A DNA stretch of 56,861 nt from Streptosporangiales bacterium. Lineage in GTDB: Bacteria; Actinomycetota; Actinomycetes; Streptosporangiales; Streptosporangiaceae. The position numbers and the translations under genes were made by a program. The stretch is taken from the NCBI GenBank assembly GCA_009380095.1, contig WHSL01000009.1, forward strand, positions 1 through 56,861. The letters run 5' to 3'. Position 1 is the first letter of the stretch. Every line of letters begins with the position of its first letter. Shown piece by piece: positions 27,684 through 36,354 of the stretch. A model generated the notes under the pieces. That model made no database searches. It was not told the DNA's origin and saw only the letters and a program-made list of their open reading frames with translations.

Positions 27684-30649
27684 CAGGCGGCCCTGCCGAG
27701 TCGGACGAGGTCGGCGAGGTCGCCGTCGGAGAGTTCGGTGATCCAGGACTCGCCGGCGCCCACCACGGCCTCGGACAGCGCGCGCTTGGACTCCAGCAGC
27801 TCCGCCACCCGCTCCTCCACGGTGCCCTCGCAGATCAGCCGGTGCACCTGGACCGGACGGTCCTGCCCGATCCGGTACGCCCGGTCCGTCGCCTGGTCCT
27901 CCACGGCCGGATTCCACCACCGGTCGTAGTGCACGACGTGGCTCGCCCGGGTGAGGTTGAGCCCCACGCCCGCCGCCTTGAGGGAGAGCAGGAACACCGG
28001 CGCCTCCCCGTCCTGGAACCGGCGGACCAGCTCCTCGCGCCGCTTCGCGGACAGCCCGCCGTGCAGTTGCAGCGTCGGCACGCCCCGTGCGGCCAGGTGC
28101 GCCTCGAGCAGCCGGGTCATCCCCACGTACTGCGAGAAGACCAGCGCCGACTCGCCCTCGGAGACGATCACCTCGAGCAGCTCGTCGAGCGCGGCGAGCT
28201 TGCCGGACCGCCCGGCGAGCGGCGCGTCCTGCCCGAGGTACTGCGCGGGATGGTTGCCGATCTGCTTGAGCGCCCCGAGCATCTTCAGCACCAGCCCGCG
28301 CCGGGCCATGCCGTTCTCCTCCTGGATGGCGGCCAGGCCCTCGCGCACCACCGCCTCGTACAGCGTGGCCTGCTCGGCGGTGAGCGGCACGTGCCGGTCG
28401 GTCTCGGTCTTCCCGGGCAACTCGGGGGCGATCCCCGGGTCGGACTTGCGCCGCCGCAGCAGGAACGGCCGGACCAGCGTGGCGAGCCGCTCGGTGGCCT
28501 CGGGGCTGCGGTACCGCTCCACCGGCACCGCGACCTTGCGGCGGAACCCGTCGAGCGGGCCGAGCAGCCCGGGGGTCGTCCAGTCCAGGATGGACCACAG
28601 CTCGGTGAGGCGGTTCTCCACCGGCGTGCCGGTGAGCGCCACCCGGGCCGTCGCCGGGATCATGCGGAGCGCCTTGGCGCCCTGCGCGTACGGATTCTTG
28701 ACGTGCTGGGCCTCGTCGGCGACCACCAGGCCCCAGCCGGTCTCGGCCAGAGCGGGCGCGTCGCGGCGCACCACTCCGTACGTGGCCAGCACGATCTCCT
28801 CGCCGGTGAGCTCGTCGAGGTGCCGGTCGCCACCGTGGTAGCGGCGCACCGGGACGCCCGGCGCGAACCGCCGGATCTCCCGCTCCCAGTTGCCGAGCAG
28901 GGAGGTGGGGCAGACCACCAGCGTAGGGCCGGCCCGGAGCCGCAGGCGGTGCAGGTGCAGGGCGATGAGCTGGACGGTCTTGCCCAGCCCCATGTCGTCG
29001 GCGAGGCACCCGCCGAGGCCGAGCTCGCACATGGCGGCGAGCCAGGTGAGCCCGCGGCGCTGGTACGGCCGGAGGGTGGCGAGCAGGCCCGGCGGGCGGG
29101 GCAGCTCGGCCGCCGGCTCGGCCAGGCCGCGCAGCCGCGTCGCCAGGCCGGCCAGCCCGCCCTCCGCGGCGAACTCCACGGTCTCGTCGGCCACCTCCAG
29201 CCGCCCGCTGAGCGCGGCGGCCAGCGCGTCGGCCGCGGAGATCGTGCCGCCGCGCCGCGACCGCACCCGCTTGATCAGCTCGCTGTCGACCCGCACCCAC
29301 TGGCCGCGGAGCCGTACGAGTGGCCGTTTGGCCTCGGCCAGCTCGGCGATCTCGGCCGGGGTCAGCTCCTCGCCCGCCAGCGCGACCCGCCAGCGGAACC
29401 TCAGCAGCTGCTTCAGGCTCAGCCCGCCGGGGCCGCCGTCCGCGGCCGGCGCGGCGGTGGCGGACGCGCGGGCGGTCAGGCCGCCCCGGGTCAGCTCGGC
29501 GGGCCACAGCACCTCGGCGCCCGCGGACTCCAGCGCCTGGGCGGCCGGGCCGAACAGCTCCTCCAGGTCGTCGTCGCCCAGCTCCAGCTCGGTCGGCGCG
29601 GCAGTGCGCAGCAAGGGCTGCAGCCGGGGCCAGGCGCGGGCGGCGCGACGCATCGCGATCAGCGCGTCATGCTCCGGGCTGCCGCCGAACGCGGCGAGCA
29701 CCCCCGGCGTGGCCCGCCACAGTTCCGCCGCATCGAGGATCAGGCTCGGATCCCGCGCACTCCGCACCTGCAACACGGCCCGAAACCGCTCATCCCCATC
29801 CCCGGCCTCCACCACGACCCCGCCGCCACTCGCCGCGGGCCCCGCCCCACGCTCACCCGCTGCCGCCTCGGCCGCGGCCCGGCCCGGCCCCGCCGCGAGT
29901 TCCGGCGCGGACACGCCCGATGCCGCCTCGGCCGGGGCCATACCCGTGCTCGGCCCTGCCGCAGGCGCGGCCGATCCGGCGGCGGGCTCGGCGGCGGCCG
30001 GGGTGGGCGGGGTGACGCGGAGGATGAGGCGGGGGCCGCCGCCGCGGTCGCGTTCGACCTGGGCCAGCCAGGTGGCGTACTCCGAGACGTCGATGGCCTC
30101 GCCGCCGGGCTCGGTGTACGCGACCGAGCCGTACCGCACGCCCGCGGCGGGGGTGCGGACCAGGGTGTCGGCCAGCGCGTCCCAGAAGCGGCGGACCAGC
30201 CAGTCCGCCGAGTGCACCCGCAGCGGCCGCGTGCCGGGGAGGGGTAGCGCGTGCGCCGTGGCGGGGAAGGCCGCGGCGAGCTCGGCGAGCCACGCCGTCT
30301 CCTCCGGCCCGAGGGGACCGGCGCGCCACTCGTCGGCGTCGGTGGCGCTGGCCCCCGGATGGAGCAGGCCGCGCGCGATCAGCCCGGCCCCGGCGACGGC
30401 CGCGGTGGACCAGGCCTCCACCTCGGGCCCCGCGTCGGGCGAGCCGGCCAGCGCGAGCAGCTCCGGCAGCGCCTCGCGCACCGGCAGCAGCCGGGCCGGC
30501 TGCCGCGCGCGGCGCACCGCGGAGCCGGCCCGGCGGACCACCTCGACCTCGTCGGGCCCCTCGCCGAGCACCGCGAGCCGGCCCTCGCGTGCCGGATCAC
30601 CGGGCACGAAGAGGACCTGCCGGCGGGGGCCGATGGCCGTCTCGGACAT
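27683..30649 (-). CDS. SNF2/RapA-like DEAD-box ATP-dependent translocase
   Basis: This 988-residue protein starts at MSETAIGP. Its N-terminal half holds an actinobacterial SNF2-associated domain, interrupted near residues 230-300 by an Ala/Gly/Pro-rich low-complexity stretch. The motor follows: DDMGLGKT (Walker A, about residue 550), VADEAQHVKNP (DEAQ box, about 640), LTGTPVENRL, and the C-terminal helicase lobe with LSLKAAGVGLNLT and DRAYRIGQDRPV. It hydrolyses ATP to translocate on double-stranded DNA. With the coupled SWIM protein it forms a two-gene operon, likely in genome maintenance or transcription recycling. Confidence 0.92.
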   Translation of the reverse strand: MSETAIGPRRQVLFVPGDPAREGRLAVLGEGPDEVEVVRRAGSAVRRARQPARLLPVREALPELLALAGSPDAGPEVEAWSTAAVAGAGLIARGLLHPGASATDADEWRAGPLGPEETAWLAELAAAFPATAHALPLPGTRPLRVHSADWLVRRFWDALADTLVRTPAAGVRYGSVAYTEPGGEAIDVSEYATWLAQVERDRGGGPRLILRVTPPTPAAAEPAAGSAAPAAGPSTGMAPAEAASGVSAPELAAGPGRAAAEAAAGERGAGPAASGGGVVVEAGDGDERFRAVLQVRSARDPSLILDAAELWRATPGVLAAFGGSPEHDALIAMRRAARAWPRLQPLLRTAAPTELELGDDDLEELFGPAAQALESAGAEVLWPAELTRGGLTARASATAAPAADGGPGGLSLKQLLRFRWRVALAGEELTPAEIAELAEAKRPLVRLRGQWVRVDSELIKRVRSRRGGTISAADALAAALSGRLEVADETVEFAAEGGLAGLATRLRGLAEPAAELPRPPGLLATLRPYQRRGLTWLAAMCELGLGGCLADDMGLGKTVQLIALHLHRLRLRAGPTLVVCPTSLLGNWEREIRRFAPGVPVRRYHGGDRHLDELTGEEIVLATYGVVRRDAPALAETGWGLVVADEAQHVKNPYAQGAKALRMIPATARVALTGTPVENRLTELWSILDWTTPGLLGPLDGFRRKVAVPVERYRSPEATERLATLVRPFLLRRRKSDPGIAPELPGKTETDRHVPLTAEQATLYEAVVREGLAAIQEENGMARRGLVLKMLGALKQIGNHPAQYLGQDAPLAGRSGKLAALDELLEVIVSEGESALVFSQYVGMTRLLEAHLAARGVPTLQLHGGLSAKRREELVRRFQDGEAPVFLLSLKAAGVGLNLTRASHVVHYDRWWNPAVEDQATDRAYRIGQDRPVQVHRLICEGTVEERVAELLESKRALSEAVVGAGESWITELSDGDLADLVRLGRAA

Positions 30650-30928
30650 GGCGAAAACCGTAGCGGACCGCACCGACGATTTCGGCGAACCCGTACCGTC
30701 CCGGCTGACCACGGCCGGCCGGGCACGCCGAGGACCCCCGCCCGTGCCGCCTCACGGACTACGCCGTGGCGGCCCGCTCGCCGATCGACGGGGCGTTTCC
30801 AGGCTCGGATGATCCCGTAGGACCCACATGACGGGCGGCGCGGGGGTGTCGGGTGGGCACATCCCAGCACGGCCACCGCTCGGCGTACGGTCCGGGCGAG
30901 GAGGGGCCACTCGCCCACGGGAGGCACC

Positions 30929-31933
30929 ATGCCGTCGTCTCACTCAACGCCCTCGCTCGGGCGTTCGCCGATACGGGTCGCGCTCGTCGCGGCCCTGGCC
31001 CTGCTGGCCGCCGTCGCACCCGCGCTCGCGGGCGGACAGCCCGCGCGCGCCGCGTCCATCGTCGAGGTGACCGGGTTCGGCACCAACCCCGGCGCCTTGC
31101 GGATGTTCCGGTACGTACCGGACGGCCTCCCCGCCGGCCGCCCGCTCGTCGTCGCGCTGCACGGCTGCACCCAGACCGCAGGCCCGTACGGCACCGGGGC
31201 GGGCTGGATCGAACTCGCCGAACGACACCGGTTCGCGGTGCTCCTGCCGCAGCAGGAGACGGCGAACAACGGCAACCGCTGCTTCAACTGGTTCCAGTCC
31301 GCCGATACCGCACGCGGCTCCGGCGAGGCGCTGTCGATCCGGCAGATGGTGGCGCGGATGGCCGCCGATACGGGTACCGCGCCCGGGCGGGTCTACGTGA
31401 CCGGCCTGTCCGCCGGCGGCGCGATGACCGCGGTGATGCTGGCCGCGTACCCGGACGTGTTCGCGGGTGGCGGCGTCGTGGCCGGGGTGCCGTACCGCTG
31501 CGCGACCGCGCTCTTCCAGGCCTTCTCCTGCATGAACCCGGGAGTGGACCGGACCCCCGCCGCCTGGGGCGACCTCGTACGCGCCGCCGGCTCACACACA
31601 GGTCCGTGGCCCACGGTGAGCGTCTGGCACGGCACCTCGGACTTCACCGTCGCCCCCGCGAATCAGCGCGAACTCATCGAACAGTGGACGAACGTGCACG
31701 GCACGGACGCCACGCCCGACACCACCGACACCGTCGCCGGCTACCCGCACGAGGTCTATCGCAACGCCTCGGGCGCCCCCGTCGTGGAGGCGTACAAGAT
31801 CACCGGCATGGGCCACGGCCAGCCCGTCGACCCCGGCACCGCCCCTGCCCAGTGCGGCACCGCCGGCGCCTTCATCCTGGACGCCGACATCTGCGCCGCC
31901 CACCACCTGACCACCTTCTGGGGCCTCGCCTGA
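30929..31933 (+). CDS. Secreted PHB-depolymerase-family esterase
   Basis: This 334-residue protein has a signal peptide (about 1-42, ending PARAAS) and an esterase-PHB domain. The oxyanion region is VVALHGCTQTA, the nucleophile Ser161 is in VTGLSAGGAM, Asp is in VWHGTSDFTV, and His is in ITGMGHGQPVD. Cysteines in RCFNWF, YRCATALFQAFSCM and AQCGTA fit disulfides of the type 1 catalytic domain. Substrates could be extracellular short-chain polyhydroxyalkanoates or feruloyl/acetyl-xylan esters. No substrate-binding domain is attached. GGGAGG lies ten bases upstream of the ATG. It is convergent with the glycosyltransferase gene. Confidence 0.88.
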   Translation: MPSSHSTPSLGRSPIRVALVAALALLAAVAPALAGGQPARAASIVEVTGFGTNPGALRMFRYVPDGLPAGRPLVVALHGCTQTAGPYGTGAGWIELAERHRFAVLLPQQETANNGNRCFNWFQSADTARGSGEALSIRQMVARMAADTGTAPGRVYVTGLSAGGAMTAVMLAAYPDVFAGGGVVAGVPYRCATALFQAFSCMNPGVDRTPAAWGDLVRAAGSHTGPWPTVSVWHGTSDFTVAPANQRELIEQWTNVHGTDATPDTTDTVAGYPHEVYRNASGAPVVEAYKITGMGHGQPVDPGTAPAQCGTAGAFILDADICAAHHLTTFWGLA

Positions 31934-31948
31934 CCCACCCACCAGGTG

Positions 31949-33238
31949 TCACGCTCGATCGGACCCGCGTCCGGCGGCGGGGACGAGCCGTTCGAGCAGG
32001 GCGACGGCGTTGCGGACACCGTTCTCGTCGCGGATTCTCGTACCGAGTTCGGCTGCTCGCGCGGACATCGCCGTGTCGGTGGTCGCCCGGCGGATCGCGT
32101 CCGCGAGGTTCTCGGCCGTGAGACGCCGCTGGGGCAGTGGTTCCGGCGCCACCCCACTGGCCTTCGTGCGGCGGCCCCAGTACGGCTGGTCGGCGACGAA
32201 CGGGCAGACGACCTGCGGGCGGCCGGAGGCCAGGGCGGCGGCGGTGGTGCCTCCGCCGCCGTGATGGACGATCGCCGCCATCCGCGGGAACAACCAGTCG
32301 TGCGGCGCCTGGTCGAGGATAAGGACCCGATCGGTGTCGATGAGGGCGTCGATGCCACCCCAGCCGGTGACGAGTACGGCACGGACGCCGGCGAGGCGAG
32401 CGGCGTCGGTGACGATGCGACCGACGCGGGCGGGTTCGGTACCGGCCATGCTGCCGAATCCGATGTGGACCGGTGGGTCGCCGGCATCCAGAAAGGTGCT
32501 GAGCCGTTCCGAGGGCGTCCAGCCCTGGGTCGCCGGGAGGAACCAGAAGCCGGTCGTATGGGTCCAGCTCGGATACTCCACCGGTGTGGGCAGAATGTGC
32601 TCGCTGAATGCCTGCAACATCGTGACCGGGCGCCCGTCCGGTGCACGCAGGGCATCGTTCTGGTGCGGGCGCCTCGGCAGGCCGAGTGTCTCGGTCCGCC
32701 ACCGGGCGCCGCTGGCGACGAGTGCCCGCAGGACAAGGCCGTTCACCCGGTAGCTGGTCCGATTGAGCGCCTTCGGGATGCCGAACGGGATCATCGGGCT
32801 CGGGAACGATCGGGTGGGCACCCAGCCGGGTTGCAACCCGACCGCAACGGCCGGGACACCCAGTTTCTCGGCCAGGTGCCGCACCGGGGAGTTGATCGGA
32901 TGGACGACGATGTCCACGTCGTCGGCGGGCACCGCGGCGATCTCGTCGTAGACCATTCGCAGCTCCGCCTTCGCACGCGCCATCAGCCGGACCGCGGTGA
33001 GCTTGCCCCGCAGCCCCCGGTAGTTGGTCTCGATCGCCCTCCGGACCTCCGGGTCGTCCATGTCGTTCAGGTCGTCGGACAGCGGCGCGAACGGCACACC
33101 GTACGGCTGGGCCAGCGACGCCGATCCTTCCGGAGCGCCCAACAGAACGTCGTGCCCGGCCTCCCGCAAGGCATGGGCGAGCGCGACGTACGGCTGAACG
33201 TCACCACGGGTGCCGTGCGTGACGATGAGGGCCTTCAT
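31949..33238 (-). CDS. UGT-type glycosyltransferase (GT1/sterol glucosyltransferase-like)
   Basis: This 429-residue GT-B enzyme has an N-terminal acceptor domain with MKALIVTHGTRGDVQPYVALAHALREAGHDV. Its C-terminal nucleotide-sugar domain carries PPVHIGFGSMAG and HHGGGGTTAAALASGRPQVV followed by PFVADQPYWGRR. This resembles macrolide and sterol/flavonoid glycosyltransferases that use UDP- or TDP-sugars. The ATG at 33238 is chosen because GGAAGGAG lies about ten bases upstream. The frame is open further and fuses in frame to a TetR N-terminus. No aglycone pathway lies nearby, so xenobiotic or antibiotic inactivation is a reasonable but untested role. Confidence 0.85.
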   Translation of the reverse strand: MKALIVTHGTRGDVQPYVALAHALREAGHDVLLGAPEGSASLAQPYGVPFAPLSDDLNDMDDPEVRRAIETNYRGLRGKLTAVRLMARAKAELRMVYDEIAAVPADDVDIVVHPINSPVRHLAEKLGVPAVAVGLQPGWVPTRSFPSPMIPFGIPKALNRTSYRVNGLVLRALVASGARWRTETLGLPRRPHQNDALRAPDGRPVTMLQAFSEHILPTPVEYPSWTHTTGFWFLPATQGWTPSERLSTFLDAGDPPVHIGFGSMAGTEPARVGRIVTDAARLAGVRAVLVTGWGGIDALIDTDRVLILDQAPHDWLFPRMAAIVHHGGGGTTAAALASGRPQVVCPFVADQPYWGRRTKASGVAPEPLPQRRLTAENLADAIRRATTDTAMSARAAELGTRIRDENGVRNAVALLERLVPAAGRGSDRA

Positions 33239-33436
33239 GATTCGCGCTCCTTCCTGACCGCGTCCCACGCGTCGAGCGCGCTTCGACCCGAAGTGATGCA
33301 CCACCAGCGCCGGCGAGACACCCGCATCGGCCGCGATCGCCCGGACCGTCACCCGGTTCACACCATCGCGACCGAACCGCTCCAAGGCCGCATCCCGGAT
33401 CCGCGTGCGAGCGCTCGACTCACCGGAAACCGACAC
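33239..33436 (-). pseudogene. TetR N-terminal remnant joined in frame to the glycosyltransferase
   Basis: From a GTG at 33436 the frame encodes a TetR helix-turn-helix (ARTRIRDAALERFG, VTVRAIAADAGVS, VVHHFGSK). It then breaks off into RARRVGRGQEGARI and runs without a stop into the glycosyltransferase. The 140-150-residue ligand domain is missing. An intact TetR gene upstream of the glycosyltransferase was probably shortened by a deletion that happened to keep frame. A translated HTH-glycosyltransferase fusion of about 495 residues is possible. AACAAATGTT near 33450 may be a leftover operator. Confidence 0.65.
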
Positions 33437-33541
33437 GACCCCGAGACTAAACAAATGTTCAGCCTGCCGCAATCAGAACCACATTGCTGAGCCTCGGAGC
33501 CAGGCGTCGGGCGACGGCGGCACTGCCGGCGGTCCGTGCCG

Positions 33542-34711
33542 TCACCGCATGGTGGCGAGGGTTTTGGGGGGTGGGGTCTGCTGGCTGCGGGGGCCGACGA
33601 CGATCTCGCCGTCGATGAGGATCATGGAGATGCCGGGGAGGTCGCCGAGGGCGAAGGACTCCAGGGCGTCGGTGGCCATCGACCCTTGGATGGGGCCGCA
33701 GATGACCAGGTCGGCGGGGTAACCGGCGGCGATCCGGCCGGCCTTGAGGCCATGGGCACGGGCCGTGTTGTCCGTGGCCGCCGCGACCGCGAGGACCGGG
33801 TCGAGGCCGCAGATCGAGGCGAGGAAGCAGACGTTGCGCATCATGCCGCGCGGGATGACGCCCGTACCGCCGGGCGTGTCGGTGCCGAGCGTGAGGCGGT
33901 CGAGGCGGCCGGCGGCGCGCAGCGCGTCCACCGCCACCAGGGTGGCGCGGTAGTTCATCGAGCTGCAGACCTCGTACGCGGCCTCGGGCAGGTCCGCGAC
34001 GAGCGCACGGATCTCGTCGTCGGGCATCGGGATGGGCCCGCCGGAGATGTGCGCGATCACATCGGGGCGTACGGCGCTGACGACCTCGTGACCGGCGACC
34101 CGGCTGGAGCCCGAGCGGGACACCCCGCCGGAGTGCATCTTCACGGTCATGCCGCGCTCGTGCGCCCAGGTCACGTACTGCTGCGCCTCGCCGTCGCCGA
34201 GCCGCCCCCAGTCGTAGAAGATGAACTTGAGCTGGTCCACGCCGGCCTCGGCGAGCTCGTCGAAGCGCGCCTGCGACATGCCGGGGACGAGCAGTACGGT
34301 CCCCACGCTCGCCTTCATCCCCGACGGCCGCAGCCGCCCGGTGGTCTCCTTGGCGGTGACCGCGAGCGCGGAGACGAGTGACGGGGTCAGCTCTTCGAAC
34401 GGCAGGCCCGGCACATGCAGCTCGCCCGCGGACACCATCGTCGTGGTCCCGCCGTGCACGTAGTTGGTGATCCAGCCGATGGAGTTCTGCGCGGGGGTCC
34501 ACTCACCGAACGTCGGGTGCACGTGGCCGTCGACGAGACCGGGCAGAACGGTGAGTCCGGCGGCGTCGATGACCCGGTCGGCCCCTGCGGGCTCCTCGCC
34601 GATCGCGGCGATCAGGCCGTCCTCGAGCACCAGTGAGGTGTCCCGGATGGGTGGTGAATCCGCAGGTCCGGGCACGAGCAGCCCGATTCCGGTGAGCACG
34701 GTGGTCGTCAA
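33542..34711 (-). CDS. Enamidase-like amidohydrolase
   Basis: This 389-residue amidohydrolase has the metal motif GLVDGHVHPTF and the later histidines MKMHSGGV and VIAHISGG, with Asp in LTLGTDTPGGTGV. The gene is close in layout to the enamidase branch, which opens tetrahydro-oxonicotinate (the cyclic enamide of nicotinate fermentation) to formylglutarate. NYRATLVAVDALRAAGRL and KAGRIAAGYPADLVI are typical of the fold's end. The start is a TTG at 34711 with AAGGGA eight bases upstream. It is divergent from the LLM oxidoreductase across the GGATCC operator region and is the only ring-opening hydrolase in the island. The precise cyclic amide is unknown. Confidence 0.8.
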   Translation of the reverse strand: MTTTVLTGIGLLVPGPADSPPIRDTSLVLEDGLIAAIGEEPAGADRVIDAAGLTVLPGLVDGHVHPTFGEWTPAQNSIGWITNYVHGGTTTMVSAGELHVPGLPFEELTPSLVSALAVTAKETTGRLRPSGMKASVGTVLLVPGMSQARFDELAEAGVDQLKFIFYDWGRLGDGEAQQYVTWAHERGMTVKMHSGGVSRSGSSRVAGHEVVSAVRPDVIAHISGGPIPMPDDEIRALVADLPEAAYEVCSSMNYRATLVAVDALRAAGRLDRLTLGTDTPGGTGVIPRGMMRNVCFLASICGLDPVLAVAAATDNTARAHGLKAGRIAAGYPADLVICGPIQGSMATDALESFALGDLPGISMILIDGEIVVGPRSQQTPPPKTLATMR

Positions 34712-34760
34712 CTCGTGTCCCTTCGAGCGAAACGGGGTCTTCCGTGATCGGTACTCGAAC

Positions 34761-34798
34761 CTATATACAGGATCCAATCTGGATCCAACATCCCTCGA
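34761..34798. promoter_or_regulatory. Divergent promoter/operator of the amidohydrolase and LLM genes
   Basis: Two GGATCC cores, at 34770-34775 and 34781-34786, lie 11 bases apart, each followed by AA (GGATCCAA). TATATA (34762-34767), read on the minus strand, can be the -10 of the amidohydrolase gene, so a bound regulator would sit over its promoter. The second core continues into ATCCCTCG, a string that reappears after the related site before the GntR gene. Confidence 0.55.
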
Positions 34799-34810
34799 AG
34801 GACCCGATAG

Positions 34811-35803
34811 ATGATCAGCAAGGGCGTCGGCCTTTTCCCCACCGAGTCCCCCGCCGTCATGCGGGAGTACACGCACCTGGCGGAGCGGCTGGGCTACGAC
34901 AACGTCTGGTTCGGCGACTCGCAGAACATCTGGCGCGAGTCCTCGGTGACCATGGGCGCCGCGGCGGTCGGTACGGACCGGATCGTCTTCGGCACCGGCG
35001 TCACCAACGCGGTGACCCGGCACCGCTCGGTGCTCGCCTCGTCCTGGGCGACGCTGTCCGAGCTGACCGGAGGCCGGGTCGCGCTGGGCATCGGCACCGG
35101 CGACTCGTCGCTGCGCACCATGGGCATGAAGCCGCTCCGGCTGGCCGAACTTGAGCGCGCGGTGGCGGAGCTGCGCGCGCTGTTCCGCGGCGAGGAGGTG
35201 CCGGAGCCGGACAGCGGGGCCGCGTACCACCTCAACTACGTCACCGAGCCCCGGCACATCCCGATCTACATCGCCGCCTCGGCACCCAAGATCCTCAAGC
35301 TCGCCGGGCGGATCGCGGACGGCGTGATCGTGCTGGTGGGGACGGCGTCGCAGTTCGTGAAGGCGGCGCTGGAGACGATCGAGGCGGGCGCCAGGGAGTC
35401 CGGGCGCAGCCTGTCCGACCTGCACATCGTGCTGTGGACGCCGACCGCGATCCGGGATGACGCCGAGGATGCGCGGGATCTCGTACGGGCCCAGGTCGCG
35501 CGGGTGGTGATCCGTCCGCTGCCCGCGCCGATCAGCCCGGGTGAGCAGGCCGCGGTGGACCGGATCCGGGAGACGTACGACTACTACCACCACATGGACA
35601 CCGAGGCGGGCCACGCCGACCTGGTGACCAAGGAGCTGATCGACCTCTTCTCGCTGGCCGGGACGCCGGAGGAGTGCCGGGCCCGGCTCAAGGAGATCGC
35701 CGGGTACGGGGTGGACCAGGTCTCCATCGTCCCGTTCGTGCCGCCCGGCGAGAGTCGCGCCCGAACCATCGAGACGTTCGCCGAGATCGCCGAGGGGCTG
35801 TAG
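34811..35803 (+). CDS. LLM-class flavin/F420-dependent oxidoreductase
   Basis: This 330-residue TIM-barrel luciferase-like protein has VWFGDSQNIWRESSVTMGAAA, VFGTGVTNAVTRHRSVLASSWATLSELTGGRV and GIGTGDSSLRTMG, close to the F420-binding mer/FGD branch. HIPIYIAASAPKILKLAGRIADGVI and FVPPGESRARTIETFAEI complete the family pattern. Whether it uses F420 (reductase or dehydrogenase) or FMNH2 (monooxygenase) is not decided by sequence alone. It is divergent from the amidohydrolase. In the island it can supply a ring reduction or oxygenation. GAAGGA lies just upstream of the ATG. Confidence 0.88.
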   Translation: MISKGVGLFPTESPAVMREYTHLAERLGYDNVWFGDSQNIWRESSVTMGAAAVGTDRIVFGTGVTNAVTRHRSVLASSWATLSELTGGRVALGIGTGDSSLRTMGMKPLRLAELERAVAELRALFRGEEVPEPDSGAAYHLNYVTEPRHIPIYIAASAPKILKLAGRIADGVIVLVGTASQFVKAALETIEAGARESGRSLSDLHIVLWTPTAIRDDAEDARDLVRAQVARVVIRPLPAPISPGEQAAVDRIRETYDYYHHMDTEAGHADLVTKELIDLFSLAGTPEECRARLKEIAGYGVDQVSIVPFVPPGESRARTIETFAEIAEGL

Positions 35804-35806
35804 GAC

Positions 35807-36304
35807 ATGCTCCACGAGCCCGCCGGCCCGGACCCCGACCACGGCCGGGATCCAGGATCCGGCATGCCGGATGCCGCGGTCCCGCTCCCCCGCCCCGGCG
35901 ACGACGTCCCCGGCGCCCCACCCCCACTCCGCGGCACCCGACCACGCACCCCGGCCGAACCGAACCCCTCACTCGCCACCCCGCCGCGCGACATGGGCCA
36001 CACCGCCCCGCCGCCAAGGGTGGAGCCGTCACCGGACGATCGGCGGGAGCCGGCCACACGGCGCGAGCCGGGTCGGAGGGGGGCGGTTGCGTCGGCCGGG
36101 ATCGGCGGTGCGACATTTCCCCTGGCTGCGACCGCTCTCGCCGTGGCCGCCGGTTACCTCGTGATCCGCCGGCTCCGCCACGGCCATAGGCCATGCGGCC
36201 ACGACCCTGGCCAGGACCACGGCCAGGACCACGGCCACGGTCTCGGCCACCAGGGCCACCAGGCCCCCAAGGGCCGCCGCGACCGCGGCCCGAACACGCG
36301 TTAG
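35807..36304 (+). CDS. Hypothetical Pro-rich protein with one membrane segment and His-rich tail
   Basis: This 165-residue open frame starts four bases after the LLM stop. The first 90 residues are Pro/Arg-rich and probably disordered. A hydrophobic stretch (AVASAGIGGATFPLAATALAVAAGYLVI, shown here only by its ends near residues 93-120) could cross the membrane. The C-terminus is rich in His/Gly/Asp (HGHRPCGHDPGQDHGQDHGHG), suggesting metal binding. A GGATCC pair lies inside it (35848-35860). No family is recognised. It may be a real cluster member, or chance reading through a repetitive spacer of the 550-base gap before the transporter. Confidence 0.35.
   Translation: MLHEPAGPDPDHGRDPGSGMPDAAVPLPRPGDDVPGAPPPLRGTRPRTPAEPNPSLATPPRDMGHTAPPPRVEPSPDDRREPATRREPGRRGAVASAGIGGATFPLAATALAVAAGYLVIRRLRHGHRPCGHDPGQDHGQDHGHGLGHQGHQAPKGRRDRGPNTR
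35848..35860. promoter_or_regulatory. GGATCC pair downstream of the LLM gene
   Basis: GGATCC at 35848-35853 and again at 35855-35860 form the same 7-base spacing as the site before the GntR gene (44129-44141). It is 45 bases past the LLM stop and about 500 bases before the transporter genes, so it could be a third regulator site. Chance occurrence cannot be excluded. Confidence 0.35.
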
Positions 36305-36354
36305 GACGTCTCGCCCCGACCCCCCGTACCCCCCGAAGCCCCCAGGAGGCCACC

